Source: Mycogone perniciosa (lineage: Eukaryota > Ascomycota > Sordariomycetes > Hypocreales > Hypocreaceae). Taken from it: DNA of 64,000 bases. Under the pieces are notes generated by a model. The model worked only from the letters and a program-made list of their open reading frames with translations, did no database searches and had not been told where the DNA came from. The position numbers and the translations under genes were made by a program. The stretch covers positions 186,001 to 250,000 of the forward strand of contig JAOALB010000039.1 in NCBI GenBank assembly GCA_025331125.1. Reading direction: 5' to 3'. Below are positions 11,549-22,420 of this stretch, one piece after another (within the stretch, counting starts at the first letter, position 1; the number at the start of each line of letters is the position of its first letter).

Positions 11549-12241
11549 ATGGCGAAAATGGCACCAGCCCGAGACTCTCCTCTAGAATGGGTCACCATCA
11601 AAACCACACTCCCAAAAAAACCCTATCCTCTCATGTCCGCCCGGACACCTATCAAGACAGAACGCCTAATTCTCCGGCCATATGCTGCCACCGACCTGAA
11701 TGACTTCCACGAACTTCGCCTTCAGTCCGGAGTGATGAAGTGGACAGCACAAGGCAAGCCGGACGAGAACCTAGAACAGACGCGGGAAGTCCTGGAGAAC
11801 AGGCTACCAGGTTCGGTGGCCGAGTCTAACTATGAATTTGCCGTTTGCTGGGCAGAAACAGGGGAGATGATTGGCACGGGAGGATCGCATATGCGAGAGG
11901 GCGAGCTTGGGTGGCCGGTCATTGGGTATATGATCAGGAGTGAGTTCTGGGGCAAGGGCCTGGCTACGGAACTTGTAACTGGGTTTCTGAAGGCATGGTG
12001 GGCTCTGCCGAGGGAGGAGGTTGAGATTAAGGTGGAAAGGAGCACAGTGTCTATGGAGGAGGGAAAGAAGAATGCGATTCACCCCGAGTGTATCATTGCA
12101 GTCACAGCGGATAATAACCAGCCGAGTCAGAATGTGCTGGCCAAGACAGGATTCAAGTTCGCCAGGGAGTTCGAGGAGGAGGACACCAACAATCCGGGGA
12201 CTGTGGAGGTATTTCATGGCTACGCATTAAAGAGGCCATAG
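11549..12241 (+). CDS. GNAT-family N-acetyltransferase (RimJ/RimL type)
   Basis: Intronless, 230 residues. The motif TPIKTERLILRPYAATDL opens the GNAT domain. The acetyl-CoA pyrophosphate-binding segment is at RSEFWGKGLATELV (RxxGxG/A type), and the late motif (DNNQPSQNVLAKTGFKF) is the usual 'N-x-x-S-x-x-v-l-e-K-x-G-F' signature. The family is Acetyltransf_3-like and acetylates N-termini or small amines. The acceptor cannot be inferred. The start was chosen at the first ATG; a second Met three codons later is an alternative. Confidence 0.88.
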   Translation: MAKMAPARDSPLEWVTIKTTLPKKPYPLMSARTPIKTERLILRPYAATDLNDFHELRLQSGVMKWTAQGKPDENLEQTREVLENRLPGSVAESNYEFAVCWAETGEMIGTGGSHMREGELGWPVIGYMIRSEFWGKGLATELVTGFLKAWWALPREEVEIKVERSTVSMEEGKKNAIHPECIIAVTADNNQPSQNVLAKTGFKFAREFEEEDTNNPGTVEVFHGYALKRP

Positions 12242-12480
12242 ATGTTAATAGAGAATGCCCAAGTAGCATAAGGTGAAGCAATACACCGAGATGGGGGGCA
12301 TTGTAGACCGGAATGAAGGCAATTTGCTGCGATCTAGATGCACTTACATGGATCACATATATCAAGATTTACGAAGGCTCTAAAAATAAATGAACAGCGG
12401 GCCTCGCCTCTAGCTGTTGAATGGTGATTCGGATCGTTCAAGTCAGTAAAGATTTGTGTCAAGTAGCAAAAAAATGAGAT

Positions 12481-12577
12481 GCGGCCAGTGTGACTCGAAC
12501 ACACGACCTTCAGATAGGCATCCGTAGGATTGAAGTTTGACTTCAGTCTGACGATCTCCCAGCTAATCTATGGCCGC
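12481..12577 (-). tRNA. tRNA-Phe(GAA) with 25-nt intron
   Basis: Read on the minus strand this folds as a full cloverleaf: acceptor stem GCGGCCA/TGGCCGC, D-arm GATT/GATC, anticodon stem TCAGA/TCTGA with loop CTGAAG-A, and T-arm GTGTG-TTCGAGT-CACAC (perfect B box). Anticodon GAA gives Phe. A 25-nt intron sits after position 37, the canonical site, and contains CTTCA complementary to the anticodon loop TGAAG, as expected for the tRNA-splicing pre-tRNA structure. The 3' CCA is not encoded. Confidence 0.93.
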
Positions 12578-12914
12578 TACTCTTTGATGGAACAAATCGG
12601 TGGCAAATTAACATGTATACTAGGCATGGGTGGAGTTGATTCATCCACACCACCATGACTCTCATTGTTGATCACTCCCAAACTCATCAATCTCTCCTCT
12701 CTACTAGTATACGGACCTGAAGATTTGGTAGAGATACGTGTTCATATTCTCCATTGCTTCCCTTTCCCTAATAAATACATAGCCCCTTTCGTTCCTGAAG
12801 CCAATGACTTGCTAAATATTTGTGGGATGTCGAAATGTGAAAGAGGTATCATAGCTTCATGTGTCCCTAACCCCATTGCCAACACTCTTCGACGCACGAA
12901 AAGATTCTCATGAA

Positions 12915-13613
12915 TTATGCCTTCTTCTTCTCTGTCCTTTTCTCATAGGCCCCAACTAGAGCCCGACAATTGACCAAGTTCTTCTTAGGCTCCCACGTGT
13001 TGGATTCACTCGAGAACCCCTTCCACTTGACTCTGTACCAGTGCTTCAAAGTCTCAGCTTCAATCATAGAGTCAACAATCGCCTCGACTTCCCACTCGTT
13101 GCTCTTTCCAGAAAATTCCTTCTGCGAAGTTTTTGTCGTCTTGCGCCGGGCCTTCCTCCCAATTGCCGGTTTGGTTGGGTGAATCTTGATTTCGCTCGAT
13201 CGTTGTAGGGTATTTTTTGGTGGCCTGGGTCGAAGCTGGCGCCTCTCGCCAAAGGCAAGCGGTTCCTCTCGATGCGTAGCAGTGATAGATGCTTCGCAAG
13301 CCTCTGATGCTGACATAGGGCTAAGATCCTCTGTGTCCACTCTTGCCATGATGGGACTCGTATCCTCAGGTTGCTCGTGGTCGCAATCATCCAGCATATT
13401 TTCATCCTCGGGATCGAACATGCCAGCATTCTCATCCTCAAGATGGGTCATTCTCGCATCCTCATACTCAACACTGGAGCGGATTCTAGATCTTTGTTAG
13501 CTTATGGTGCACAAGAATGGTTGGAGTTGCGCAAGAGCTAACTGATGAAACTCCTCCCGCGGGACTTCAGTTTTCCGCCCGATGAAGACGGTGTGGTTTC
13601 TTCGTTGCGGCAT
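12915..13613 (-). CDS. Small chromodomain protein
   Basis: 215 residues; exons 13613-13543 and 13491-12915, intron 13492-13542. The N-terminal half is acidic and low-complexity and the middle is basic (GRKARRKTTKTSQK). A single chromodomain lies near the C-terminus, with WEVEAIVDSMIEAETLKHWY, then RVKWKGFSSESNTWEP and a final helix. Aromatic-cage positions appear kept (W of WEVEAI, W of VKWKGF, W of NTWEP). There is no chromoshadow domain, so it is not a standard HP1. Single-chromodomain ORFs in fungi can be host proteins or derive from retrotransposon integrases; no integrase core is present here, so a host gene is more likely. Confidence 0.8.
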
Positions 13614-14453
13614 TGTTGGTAATCTCGATGTTCGTAGAGTACAGTGGTGCTTAAGAGCTTGAAAAGTGAACGGCTTCAAAACTCCCCAAAAAGTTGAACT
13701 AATCGTTGCCGAGTGCACGAAGAGTCTGAGGTGTTGAAAAGCCGCTGGCACTTGAGTGTCTCCGCTCAGATTATATAGGCTCCCGAACCGAGTGGTTGAT
13801 TGCAGATCGGTTAGTGAGTCTAGTGTATAAATACACTGGCGGCTCTGCAATAGACAAACTGATTAGAATGCTCTTTCTCATTGTGCTTGCTGATATGCTT
13901 GTCTCATGCGGCCTGAATTATCTCCAAGTAACTTCCTGCTAGAGACGCTACAACCTTGGACTCTTTGTACATACAACAAGCGATTGCAAACAACTATGAA
14001 TTGAAATGGTGGGATATCAAACCGGGAACGAACCCGCTATTATTTCTATGGAGATACTCGTTTGCATTTTGATGGCGCGTTTTAGTTCATCTACAATCGC
14101 CACAGCATCATTGACCGGCATGGCCACACGCAACAGTTACGCCTTACCTGCATAGTAACCACCAGTCCTATAGACAGACTCTCGCATGTTCACAGGACGT
14201 GCCGCTTTGATACATCACGGTTGATTTGATGTTGAGTGCTAGACTAATAATCGCTATCGGCTCATGTTGCAGTGTTGAAAGTCGTTATGCTTCTGTATAT
14301 GAAACCAACGTATGCTCATCTCGACCAAACGCCTGCTACCGGGCTGGGCGTCCTCAGCCATGCGCCAAAGTCAACAGTCATCTTCATACCGCTGGGCGGT
14401 TTCAAAACAATGTCTTCCAAAAAACAATCATTCAGTGGGGATATTTCCAATGC
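13614..14453. other. Intergenic region without supported gene
   Basis: Between the start of the chromodomain gene and the 3' end of RIC8. A TATAAATAC-like box lies about 200 bp upstream of the chromodomain ATG (around 13825, minus orientation). No further gene is supported. Confidence 0.45.
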
Positions 14454-16112
14454 CTAGTCAAGTTCCTCAACCTCGTCGTCATTGAGCTCTCGGAATTTGC
14501 CTTCGTGGAATGCCTTTTCGACAGGGTTTTGCACGTCTATAATGCCGTTTCTCTTCAGTCTGTTGGCTATGTTAGAGATCAGCCAGTTGCTTGGGACCAC
14601 AACAACTTACCGTTCAAAAAGCACAAAAAGTCTCTCAGCCTCCCGTTCCTTTTCCTCTTCCGTCATAGGGGGCATATCGGCAAACTGCTCCTTGTCAAGG
14701 AACTGTCCGGTGATGGGATTTACAGTCCTTTGCGCACCGGCGGAGTCACCGGTGCTGAAAGCTTCTGAAGCGTTCGCGGGGACGGGGACATTGTTTTGGA
14801 ACAAGAACCCAGAGGCGAAGCCATAACCAACATTCTCTACGAACTTTGACGCATCCCTATCTGACATGTCGAAGAGGAGATGGGAGATGGCATCACGTAG
14901 AGCCGGCGCGGTAGGGTTTGTCGAGTTCTTTAATAATCTCGCCGAAAGTGTTTGTCCCCTGCCCAGAACAGACTTTCTATCATCGGCAGTAGGTAGCAAC
15001 TTGGTGCGAATTTGTTGCCGTACGGTCTCAGGAGCATGCTCGTGGACTTTACTTAATGTACTGATCAGCGGTGTCACCATAGTCTCCAGGTCGTTACCAC
15101 TGTAGGCTGCCATGGCTCGATCGAGAAGTTCAATCAGCCTTTCTGCAACCTTGGCTGGTTCAGCCTTGGAGAACAACGCCGCCTTGCTTTTATCATTGTC
15201 TAATTCCAGGTTGAGGAGAGCGTTGACCAGGGGCCCGAAAGGAGGATCCAGGGGCTTCGACAATGGCATGTCTTGTTTCCAGAGCAGTGTTATAATGTGA
15301 GGGACGGCAGGAGAAAACTGTGGCGTCTCATCTTTGCAGAAGTGTGTGACATTGAATAAAAGCTTCAGCGTCTCGCCGAGCGCCATATCCTCCATGGGCT
15401 GCTGTCCCTTGTCTTTCGACTTGCTGGATACAAGCTTCGCATGTCGACCGAGGTTCTCAGCGATGCGCTCGGCTAGGTGGTGCTTGGTGACCAACTCGGC
15501 CAAGTCAACGTTGGTGCCATAGGTTGAGAGGAATAGGATACGGGAGAGAAGAAACTCATGATCCCAATCCTCGGTCTTCAGGTCAACGCAGACCCGTGAT
15601 GCATATCCTTGATCAACAAACATCTGTCTTGTTTCGGGCTTCAACAGCATAGCGTTTGCCAACACTCTCAGACTGGCTTTGGCAGTTTCACTTGATGGAC
15701 TGTTGAAGCCATGTTGTATGAGCATTGAAATGCCCTTGTCAATGTTAGCTTGGGATGAATAATAAGAAGGCTCGCACACTTCTGATTCCTAACCTCTTTA
15801 GTGAAGATGGGGTCCGCGTTTCTAGGATCTCGTCCATAAATCTTCAACTCTTCGAGCGCTTCAGTACGTTCTAAAAATTGTTAGCAGGTTCATTCCTGGT
15901 GCCAGACAGGGGGTTGACGTCGACCAACGTGGGGGCAGCATGGTAACCTTCTCGAGGTCTTGAGTGAGCCTCTCGACAAGGGCTCTTACGGCCGCGAGCT
16001 TGGCTGCAACCTGGTCAGCTACATATGAACAAGCAGAGCGCGTCCACGCCAGGGCTTCTCGCACAATACACTCACCAGGCCCTGTTGCTGTGCCCATTTG
16101 TTGACCAGCCAT
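14454..16112 (-). CDS. ric8: RIC8/synembryn, chaperone and exchange factor for G-alpha
   Basis: 477 residues, five exons: 16112-16076, 16018-15929, 15870-15794, 15734-14611 and 14559-14454. The sequence is an armadillo-like all-helical protein with the RIC8 signatures LEELKIYGRDPRNADPIF, GETLKLLFNVTHF, PPFGPLVNALLNLE and PITGQ, followed by an acidic C-terminus (DDEVEELD). RIC8 acts on heterotrimeric G-alpha subunits as folding chaperone and non-receptor GEF, and in filamentous fungi is needed for growth and conidiation. Exon 2 ends with an unusual GTTGGT donor; phase and family alignment (MLPPQRTEALEELKIYG) support it. Confidence 0.94.
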
Positions 16113-17137
16113 AATGAAATGCGTCTATGAAGAATGCGGGGAGAACATGGACGAGTTTTGCAAACGGGTCAGATGAGACGGATGGGGTTATTAAAAGGTC
16201 GCGAGCATACAAAAAGCAAGAAGGGACGTCGATACTTCGCACAGCCAGTTAGCTCCTGTCGCCAACACACAATCCTGGACTGGTCGCCACTGACTAATGG
16301 TGGGTGCTAAATAATATGGACTGGATGGAGAAAGACAGAAGAGAAGAGAGGAGGAGCTGAGTGATGATGAGATGGGACTCCAGGCGATCAGTGAGGATGT
16401 ATGTATCTATCTAGGTAACGCTTTGTATTTCAATGAGAATCGGCCGCTGCTTGGGGAGATGGACAGGGATTCGTCTATAGATCGGAAATGCTTGGAATAC
16501 TCCGTGCTTCGTATGACTCCAGGTTTTTAGCACGAATGAGCGAGCCAACGGTGCATCCATATGATTCCACAATGCCTTAAGTAAGGGGGAGTAATAATTA
16601 AATATGGACTCGATACGGAGTACGGAGTAAGCTCGGTGGTTCTAACTGCACAACGGCATCACCTGGACAGCGTGGTGGCGAAAAAGATGGCTACGGAGGC
16701 CCTATTGCTGCAGCTTCAGGCCAGAATCGCCGCCAGGTTTCAGCAGCCCAGCCTTCTGGACACGTTAAGAGCACCCGCACGGACCATCAAGACGCACCCC
16801 CATTAATTGCCCACCTTAGCACACAAAGCTGCACGCGGATGGTGGGGGGCAGCCACCTGAAAACGCGTCGGACGTGCAGCGTGGTCGCGTTTTCACTTAA
16901 TCTGTCTGGCGGTAAAATTCATAGAACGAACCCACTCACGACATACATAGCATTAGCATAGGCCACGCTGCGCTGCCTTAGACGAAGAGCTTGCATGCGG
17001 TCGGCCTTTTGCTTGAACGGCTGATTATTTGGTTCCTCAACTGCGTGCCTATCGCGACATTCCAATGCCTTGCGCTTCATCCATCCCATAGCCGATTCAC
17101 TGCTGTTCAAGATCGCCGATGCTGTATTGCAGCAGCC
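16113..17137. other. Divergent promoter region RIC8 / RIF1
   Basis: About 1 kb between two divergent genes. It holds a TACGGAGTACGGAGTA motif at 16614-16629 and purine-rich tracts at 16330-16360. No ORF is supported; the RIF1 frame is open upstream to 16991, but the first well-placed ATG is 17138. Confidence 0.45.
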
Positions 17138-20100
17138 ATGGCATCTTCAGTAGCCGCGGCGCCCACCATCGTCTTCACATCGCTCCCTCCGCGACCCCCG
17201 ACACCTCCTCGAGAAGCAAGCCACGAGACCGACGTTTCGCTCAGGTCGATCTTGAGCCGCTCTGGCCAGTCCGAGCCATATACGAGCCTTCAGACGCCGC
17301 CGAACGCCAATACTCCGACCTCCGGCGTGACCGATTCGCATCTCAAATCGAGTCGGACAAGGAAGAAGGTTGTATGGTCAGCTCATACCGATTATCAGGA
17401 ACCCGTCGACTACCGGAAATTGGACAAGCTCAACAAGTCGTCCCCGCTGTGCGCTCCTTCACCGACTTCAAAGCCCATCAAGGGCATCCTCAAACCGTCA
17501 CCCTCTCCGAACCCACTTGCCTCATCTCTTGGCGGTGAATTGGATGGCTCAACAGGCCATCCCAACATAATCGAGATGCTCGACTCGACAATTAAGCAGC
17601 TAGCCGGCGCCGACCGAGACTCAAAGCTTGATGCCTACATGATGTTGGCAAGAGCCTTGAAAGCCTCCAACAATCTCCCCGACCGAGTTGCCCTACAAGA
17701 CAAAATGAGCTTGTTCATGCACTTCATCCAACGAGACGTCACATCGAAGAATGGAAATGGAGCTCCTGACTCCTCTTTAATCAACCACGCTCTCACTCTC
17801 CTCGCTACCTTCCTCCACTTTCCTGCGATTGCTTCGAGACTCACATCGGACTTCGGTGTCTTCATTATTGACCACTCAATTCGAGTATTCGAGGATACTT
17901 CAGTTCCCAAGGATGTCGTACGTCATTTGATGCAGGTTGTGGCCTTCCAGAATTTTTCCACCAAGGTCATGACATCGGACCGAGTTGGACGCCTTGTCAC
18001 CGCGCTTCATGAAATCGAAGATCACCTCAAGGGCAAGAGCATTGTCATGAGTCGGATACACATATACAGGCGTCTTGTCAAACAGGCACGTAACTCTATG
18101 GTAACACATTCAAACTGGCTGAAGGATATGTTCGCCGACATGTTGAGTACCGTCAAAGATATCCGAGCACAGGCAATCGGTCTTGCGACGGAGGCTGGTT
18201 TTGCACTCCGATCCGAGAAGCAGCTGATGCGGAAAGCGGGCGAAATATTTCAGACGACGAATGAAGAGCAGACATACATCGAATTTTATATGCATCAATT
18301 GCAAGAAATGCTCAAGGATAAACAGAGTTCCTCGGCCGTTCCACAGATTTGGAGCGCCGTGATTCTATACATGCGCTGCCCTCTCGAGAGATGGCAATAC
18401 TATGGACCCTGGTTGACCCTTGTTCAATCCGCATTCAACATGCCCGATGCATCAACGAAGCAAGAGGCGAACTATGCCTGGAACCGCTACGTTTACTTGA
18501 CCCTATCCGACAGCAAAACAACACCCAAGGCGCTGGGCACACTTTGCCAGCCTCTCACTAGCCAGCTACGGAGAAAGGCAAACCCCAAGCAGTTGGAGGA
18601 GGCCATGAAACTTCGGAGAGTCGTCATCGGTGGAATTTGCAACCTATACTACTATGCATTCACACCAGGCAGTGACAAGTACTCTCCTGACATCGTCTGG
18701 GATGTAGCGGTTCAGCCCATCATAGCACAGCTCATCAGCCTTGATGGCAAGCCCGAAATTCCTGGTGATTGCTTGATGCAGGCGAATCGAGTGTTGGTGG
18801 GTCTTTTGGACGTTGCAACGCCTCGCGTTTGGAGACAGGATCGTATCATGGAAACACCGCCAGTGAAACCGGATGAGCTGCCTCCCATCGACTCGAAGTG
18901 GATTAGGCGAAACTGTGATAAGATCTTCCAGGTCGTGGGCCCCATCCTGGAGAAGAAGTTTATTGATCTGGCCAACAAGGATACCTTGACATTTCGGTTG
19001 TGGCAGGCTATGGTTAAATCGATCGCTGCGGCATCTGCAAAGGATATCAAGGTGTCTGAAGACACGACCAAGTTCTTCGCCCGCGCCTTGGGTTTGTTGT
19101 CCAAGATCTGGGCATTAGGATTCTCAGGAAACGACCCATCGCATTGCCTCCTCTTCCTGTCCAGTATCAAGAATTTCGTTGATATTCTAGTTGATGGGCT
19201 CGGAATGCTTCCCTTTGCGGAGAAGAAACTATCCATGACCATGACCAACACATTTGAAGCTATTGCAACCCCCTCACATCATCCAGCTCGACTTGACGAA
19301 TCGCGCGGAGTCGTCCGTACCCCTTTGCATCACCTTTTCTCTATGCTCGGCTCCGTCCCTCCTGGTGTAGCGGACGACGACACTTTGTCAGATATTTTCC
19401 TGTCTGTCTTCGAACCATTTTTTAATGGTAAAGCGATGAAAATTCGCATGGAACTAGCTCATGAGTTTCTACAATTATTACCCCGGGACTTACCATCCCC
19501 ATACGGCCCCTGGCTACTAGCTGCACAGAATCTGTCTCTATCTCTTGAGAGCGATGGAGATTCGTCTGCATCAAGTTCTGCAGACAGCAACAAGATCCTT
19601 GGACCCAAGTATCGAGAAATCGCCTCTCTGCTCGAGCGTGGGCTTACTTTACACCCCAACCTGCCTTCCGTTCACTGGTTCTCATTGTTGGAGCGTCTCT
19701 CTGGGCATGTTGGGAAGGAATTCGGAGATGCTGGCCGCGCACTCATCGTTGTTGAACCACTGGCCAAGGTACTCCTCGACAGCTTTAGCAGCAGCACAGA
19801 AAAACCATCGGCAATGTCATTCAAAGCTGCACATGTATTGTTTGGGGTTGCCAAGCTTCCTCGTGATCGGGCTGCACTGGAAATTGCTCGCCGGCGGTTA
19901 TGGGGCACCCCCCTGACTGCAGTTCGAGGTGGCACATTTGATCCATTTGACAATCTTTACAAGCTCGGCAACCAGATTCTGGAATTGCTCTATGACAAAT
20001 TTTCCGACTTCGATTCGAGCAGCGAGGTTGCAGCGTTTCTGGAGGCTGTCGATTATTTCTTAGTGAGGTGCTCCTCTCAGGCTGGTATTAAGACCCTGTC

Positions 20101-22420
20101 AAAGCTGCAAAAGGGCCTGTGTTTGTGGATTCGGGATGAGAGGTCTCATCTTCAGCTGGACGATGAGTCGTCCGTTTCAAAATCCGTATGTCAATCTCTC
20201 ACACACACAAAGACTCCTACTAAGTGCCCTCAGCTTGGTCATATGTGGGATCAGATATCTACGGATCTCGCTGGTCGCGGACAGCTAAGCAAGGACGAAT
20301 TTGATCAAATTGAGCCACTACTCACGGCAGCATTCCAGAGCAAGCACCTCTCCATCTTGAGCAAAGCAGTGGAGACGTGGAATGTACTTGCCAAGGATGA
20401 AGAAAAGCTTGAGTGCTCGGATAGTCTAAAGTCGGTTGCTTCTAGCTTTGGATCAAAGATGGATCTCTTGGCATCTGGAGCCGAGCAGTCCAGTGGCGAA
20501 TTTGGGGCTCAAGCTTCTTCCTTCATCCGACCTCCAGAGGATGTGAGCTTCGTCGCATTGTCATCAACGTCATCCCATCAAGAGGCTCAACAAGTGGCCC
20601 CTAGTTCCGCGGCGTCCGTTTCCACAACTGCGTCTAAGCGACACATGACGAGAAAGCGCCGCAAAGAATCAGCATCTGAGATATCCCGTGTAAAGTCGAC
20701 GAAGCGTAAGGGCAGTCGGTTGCGCCACGATAACTCACAGATCCAATTTGCACCCATTGCGTCTTCACCACCGCCACAGGATGAGTCCCAGCACCTCACG
20801 GACCGACAAAAGGAGATTCGGGAGAGACAACGGGAAAATGGGGCCGTCTACGCGGACCTCCAGACGAGCTCCCTACCCCGTTCGCGCAAGAGCTCACCAA
20901 AGCCCACCAAGGAATCAACCGGCAATGATGGTCAAGCGCAAAATGTCGCACCCCGTCGTGCTACCTCTTATGAAAATCTAATTAGCTCGACACCAACACC
21001 GAGACGGGGCCAGGTTCTGCAGATTGATGACACTGATCCGCCATCGTCGCCGCCAGTGCCGCGTCCATACCCTCTCTTGTCTGAGATTCAGTCGCGCTCT
21101 AGGGCTAACAGCTCGTTAGACGACTGGGAGTTCTCATCGCCGCCGGGATCGCCTGTGACTAGTCATCAACAGGAGCCACGCAACATTGAGGCCCCAAGTG
21201 CGGAGTTAGCAGAAGACGCCGACAATACGAAAGGTGGCGGAACGAAGAAGGCAAAACGAGCCAATGCGGCTAAGCTTGCCTCAGAGGAGGTTATTCCCTC
21301 CAGTGCCACCTCTTCAGAGTCTTCTTCAGATACAGAGATGGTGGATGGGAATGCAGCATCGCCTGACGAAGAAGGTTCCCCAACAACACCAAAGAAGCAG
21401 CGTCGTGCATCTGCTACTGAGGCGGAAGAGAGTCCAAAGTCAAATGATGATGAGTTTGTAGACGCTCGAAGCAGTCCCGACGAGCTTTCATCCCCGCCCG
21501 AGGACACATCATTTGCTCTCAGCGAGGGAGATGAGAGTCGCATGATGAAGTTTGTCGTGGAGCTCGAGTCGCGTCGCTGCAACATGGATGGACTGGTGAA
21601 GATGAAAACAGGGGACCAAGTTGATGGCTGTATCACTGTACAGGGAGACGACTCTTCGTCCTCATCACTGTCACCACTGCCGCAGAAACCCGGCAATTCG
21701 ACCAAAAGAGCTCCTTCACCTATCATTCCTTCCACGCCGGTAGAGCCTGTGGACAGCGGTGTTGAAAAGGAAACGAGAAGGAAGAGGAAGCGATCAGGGT
21801 CTAAAGCTGATGGTGGCCGTTCAAAGAAACGACGGTCTGAGAGCGAAGGTGCCACCGAGGAGCATCAAACGCCGGTACGGGCCAGAGAGAAGAGCGAATC
21901 ACCGACTCCGAGCTTGAGGCGGTCCACCCGGCAGTCCGGCGGTGTGGAGACTAGGGGAAGTGTACGGAGGCGGCGGCAACAGCGACAAGAAGAAGAAGCC
22001 AATGTACCGCGGAAAAGGAAAAGCAGGCGGAGCAAACGGCGGCAGGGTGGAGACACAGATGATGAGGTGATGTCACAACTGGTAACGGAATCCAATGCGG
22101 CGTCGCAGAGCCAGTCGCAGTCAGGTTCTACGGAAGAAGACGAAATCCCATGCACCAACGATGACGAAATGGAGCCCGCTGGGTCCATGGAACTCGATGC
22201 TACGGTAGCAGATGAGACGGATAGTGAGCCACGTGCTACCGATGCTACCGATGGCGAAGACAAGATTGAGCCCCTGACGATCATGGAGGCTCTTCAGAGT
22301 GGGTTAGAGCAGCTACGGCAAGTGGCTCTATCTCGAGATGAAGTCTACAAGATGGAAGACATGTTGATGGACATGAAGAGAGAGCTATTTGAGGCGGAGA
22401 GAAGGGGCAGAGGAAGGTAA
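17138..22420 (+). CDS. rif1: RIF1-like telomere/replication-timing protein
   Basis: About 1744 residues (1760 if the putative intron 20186-20233 is retained). Residues 150 to about 1100 are a helical HEAT-like Rif1 N-terminal domain (NIIEMLDSTIKQL, FSTKVMTSDRVGRL, DMLSTVKDIRAQAIGL). The C-terminal 600 residues are disordered, rich in Ser/Glu and basic nuclear-localisation clusters (RKRKRSGSK, RKRKSRRSKRR). Near the N-terminus are a PP1-docking RVxF-type motif KVVW (residues 77-80) and a SILK-type motif GILK (116-119). Rif1 recruits PP1 to restrain origin firing and acts at telomeres and breaks. The C-terminus ends in a short helix with DEVYKMEDMLMDMKREL. Confidence 0.9.
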   Translation: MASSVAAAPTIVFTSLPPRPPTPPREASHETDVSLRSILSRSGQSEPYTSLQTPPNANTPTSGVTDSHLKSSRTRKKVVWSAHTDYQEPVDYRKLDKLNKSSPLCAPSPTSKPIKGILKPSPSPNPLASSLGGELDGSTGHPNIIEMLDSTIKQLAGADRDSKLDAYMMLARALKASNNLPDRVALQDKMSLFMHFIQRDVTSKNGNGAPDSSLINHALTLLATFLHFPAIASRLTSDFGVFIIDHSIRVFEDTSVPKDVVRHLMQVVAFQNFSTKVMTSDRVGRLVTALHEIEDHLKGKSIVMSRIHIYRRLVKQARNSMVTHSNWLKDMFADMLSTVKDIRAQAIGLATEAGFALRSEKQLMRKAGEIFQTTNEEQTYIEFYMHQLQEMLKDKQSSSAVPQIWSAVILYMRCPLERWQYYGPWLTLVQSAFNMPDASTKQEANYAWNRYVYLTLSDSKTTPKALGTLCQPLTSQLRRKANPKQLEEAMKLRRVVIGGICNLYYYAFTPGSDKYSPDIVWDVAVQPIIAQLISLDGKPEIPGDCLMQANRVLVGLLDVATPRVWRQDRIMETPPVKPDELPPIDSKWIRRNCDKIFQVVGPILEKKFIDLANKDTLTFRLWQAMVKSIAAASAKDIKVSEDTTKFFARALGLLSKIWALGFSGNDPSHCLLFLSSIKNFVDILVDGLGMLPFAEKKLSMTMTNTFEAIATPSHHPARLDESRGVVRTPLHHLFSMLGSVPPGVADDDTLSDIFLSVFEPFFNGKAMKIRMELAHEFLQLLPRDLPSPYGPWLLAAQNLSLSLESDGDSSASSSADSNKILGPKYREIASLLERGLTLHPNLPSVHWFSLLERLSGHVGKEFGDAGRALIVVEPLAKVLLDSFSSSTEKPSAMSFKAAHVLFGVAKLPRDRAALEIARRRLWGTPLTAVRGGTFDPFDNLYKLGNQILELLYDKFSDFDSSSEVAAFLEAVDYFLVRCSSQAGIKTLSKLQKGLCLWIRDERSHLQLDDESSVSKSVCQSLTHTKTPTKCPQLGHMWDQISTDLAGRGQLSKDEFDQIEPLLTAAFQSKHLSILSKAVETWNVLAKDEEKLECSDSLKSVASSFGSKMDLLASGAEQSSGEFGAQASSFIRPPEDVSFVALSSTSSHQEAQQVAPSSAASVSTTASKRHMTRKRRKESASEISRVKSTKRKGSRLRHDNSQIQFAPIASSPPPQDESQHLTDRQKEIRERQRENGAVYADLQTSSLPRSRKSSPKPTKESTGNDGQAQNVAPRRATSYENLISSTPTPRRGQVLQIDDTDPPSSPPVPRPYPLLSEIQSRSRANSSLDDWEFSSPPGSPVTSHQQEPRNIEAPSAELAEDADNTKGGGTKKAKRANAAKLASEEVIPSSATSSESSSDTEMVDGNAASPDEEGSPTTPKKQRRASATEAEESPKSNDDEFVDARSSPDELSSPPEDTSFALSEGDESRMMKFVVELESRRCNMDGLVKMKTGDQVDGCITVQGDDSSSSSLSPLPQKPGNSTKRAPSPIIPSTPVEPVDSGVEKETRRKRKRSGSKADGGRSKKRRSESEGATEEHQTPVRAREKSESPTPSLRRSTRQSGGVETRGSVRRRRQQRQEEEANVPRKRKSRRSKRRQGGDTDDEVMSQLVTESNAASQSQSQSGSTEEDEIPCTNDDEMEPAGSMELDATVADETDSEPRATDATDGEDKIEPLTIMEALQSGLEQLRQVALSRDEVYKMEDMLMDMKRELFEAERRGRGR
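20186..20233 (+). other. Probable 48-nt in-frame intron inside RIF1
   Basis: The segment starts GTATGT, contains CTACTAAG and ends CCTCAG. It lies in phase 0, is 48 nt and has no in-frame stop, so an ORF reader runs through it. The 16 residues it would add are out of character with the flanks. Confidence 0.65.

Noticed and set aside
12915..13613. Chromodomain as part of a Ty3/gypsy-type retrotransposon
   Set aside because: No integrase, reverse transcriptase or terminal repeats nearby and the gene has an intron.
13995..14040. tRNA-like T-arm (GCGGGTTCGTTCCCG on the minus strand)
   Set aside because: No matching acceptor, D or anticodon arms around it.
21166..21855. 229-codon minus-strand ORF in RIF1
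   Set aside because: Ser-rich shadow of the disordered RIF1 tail with no start context or domain.
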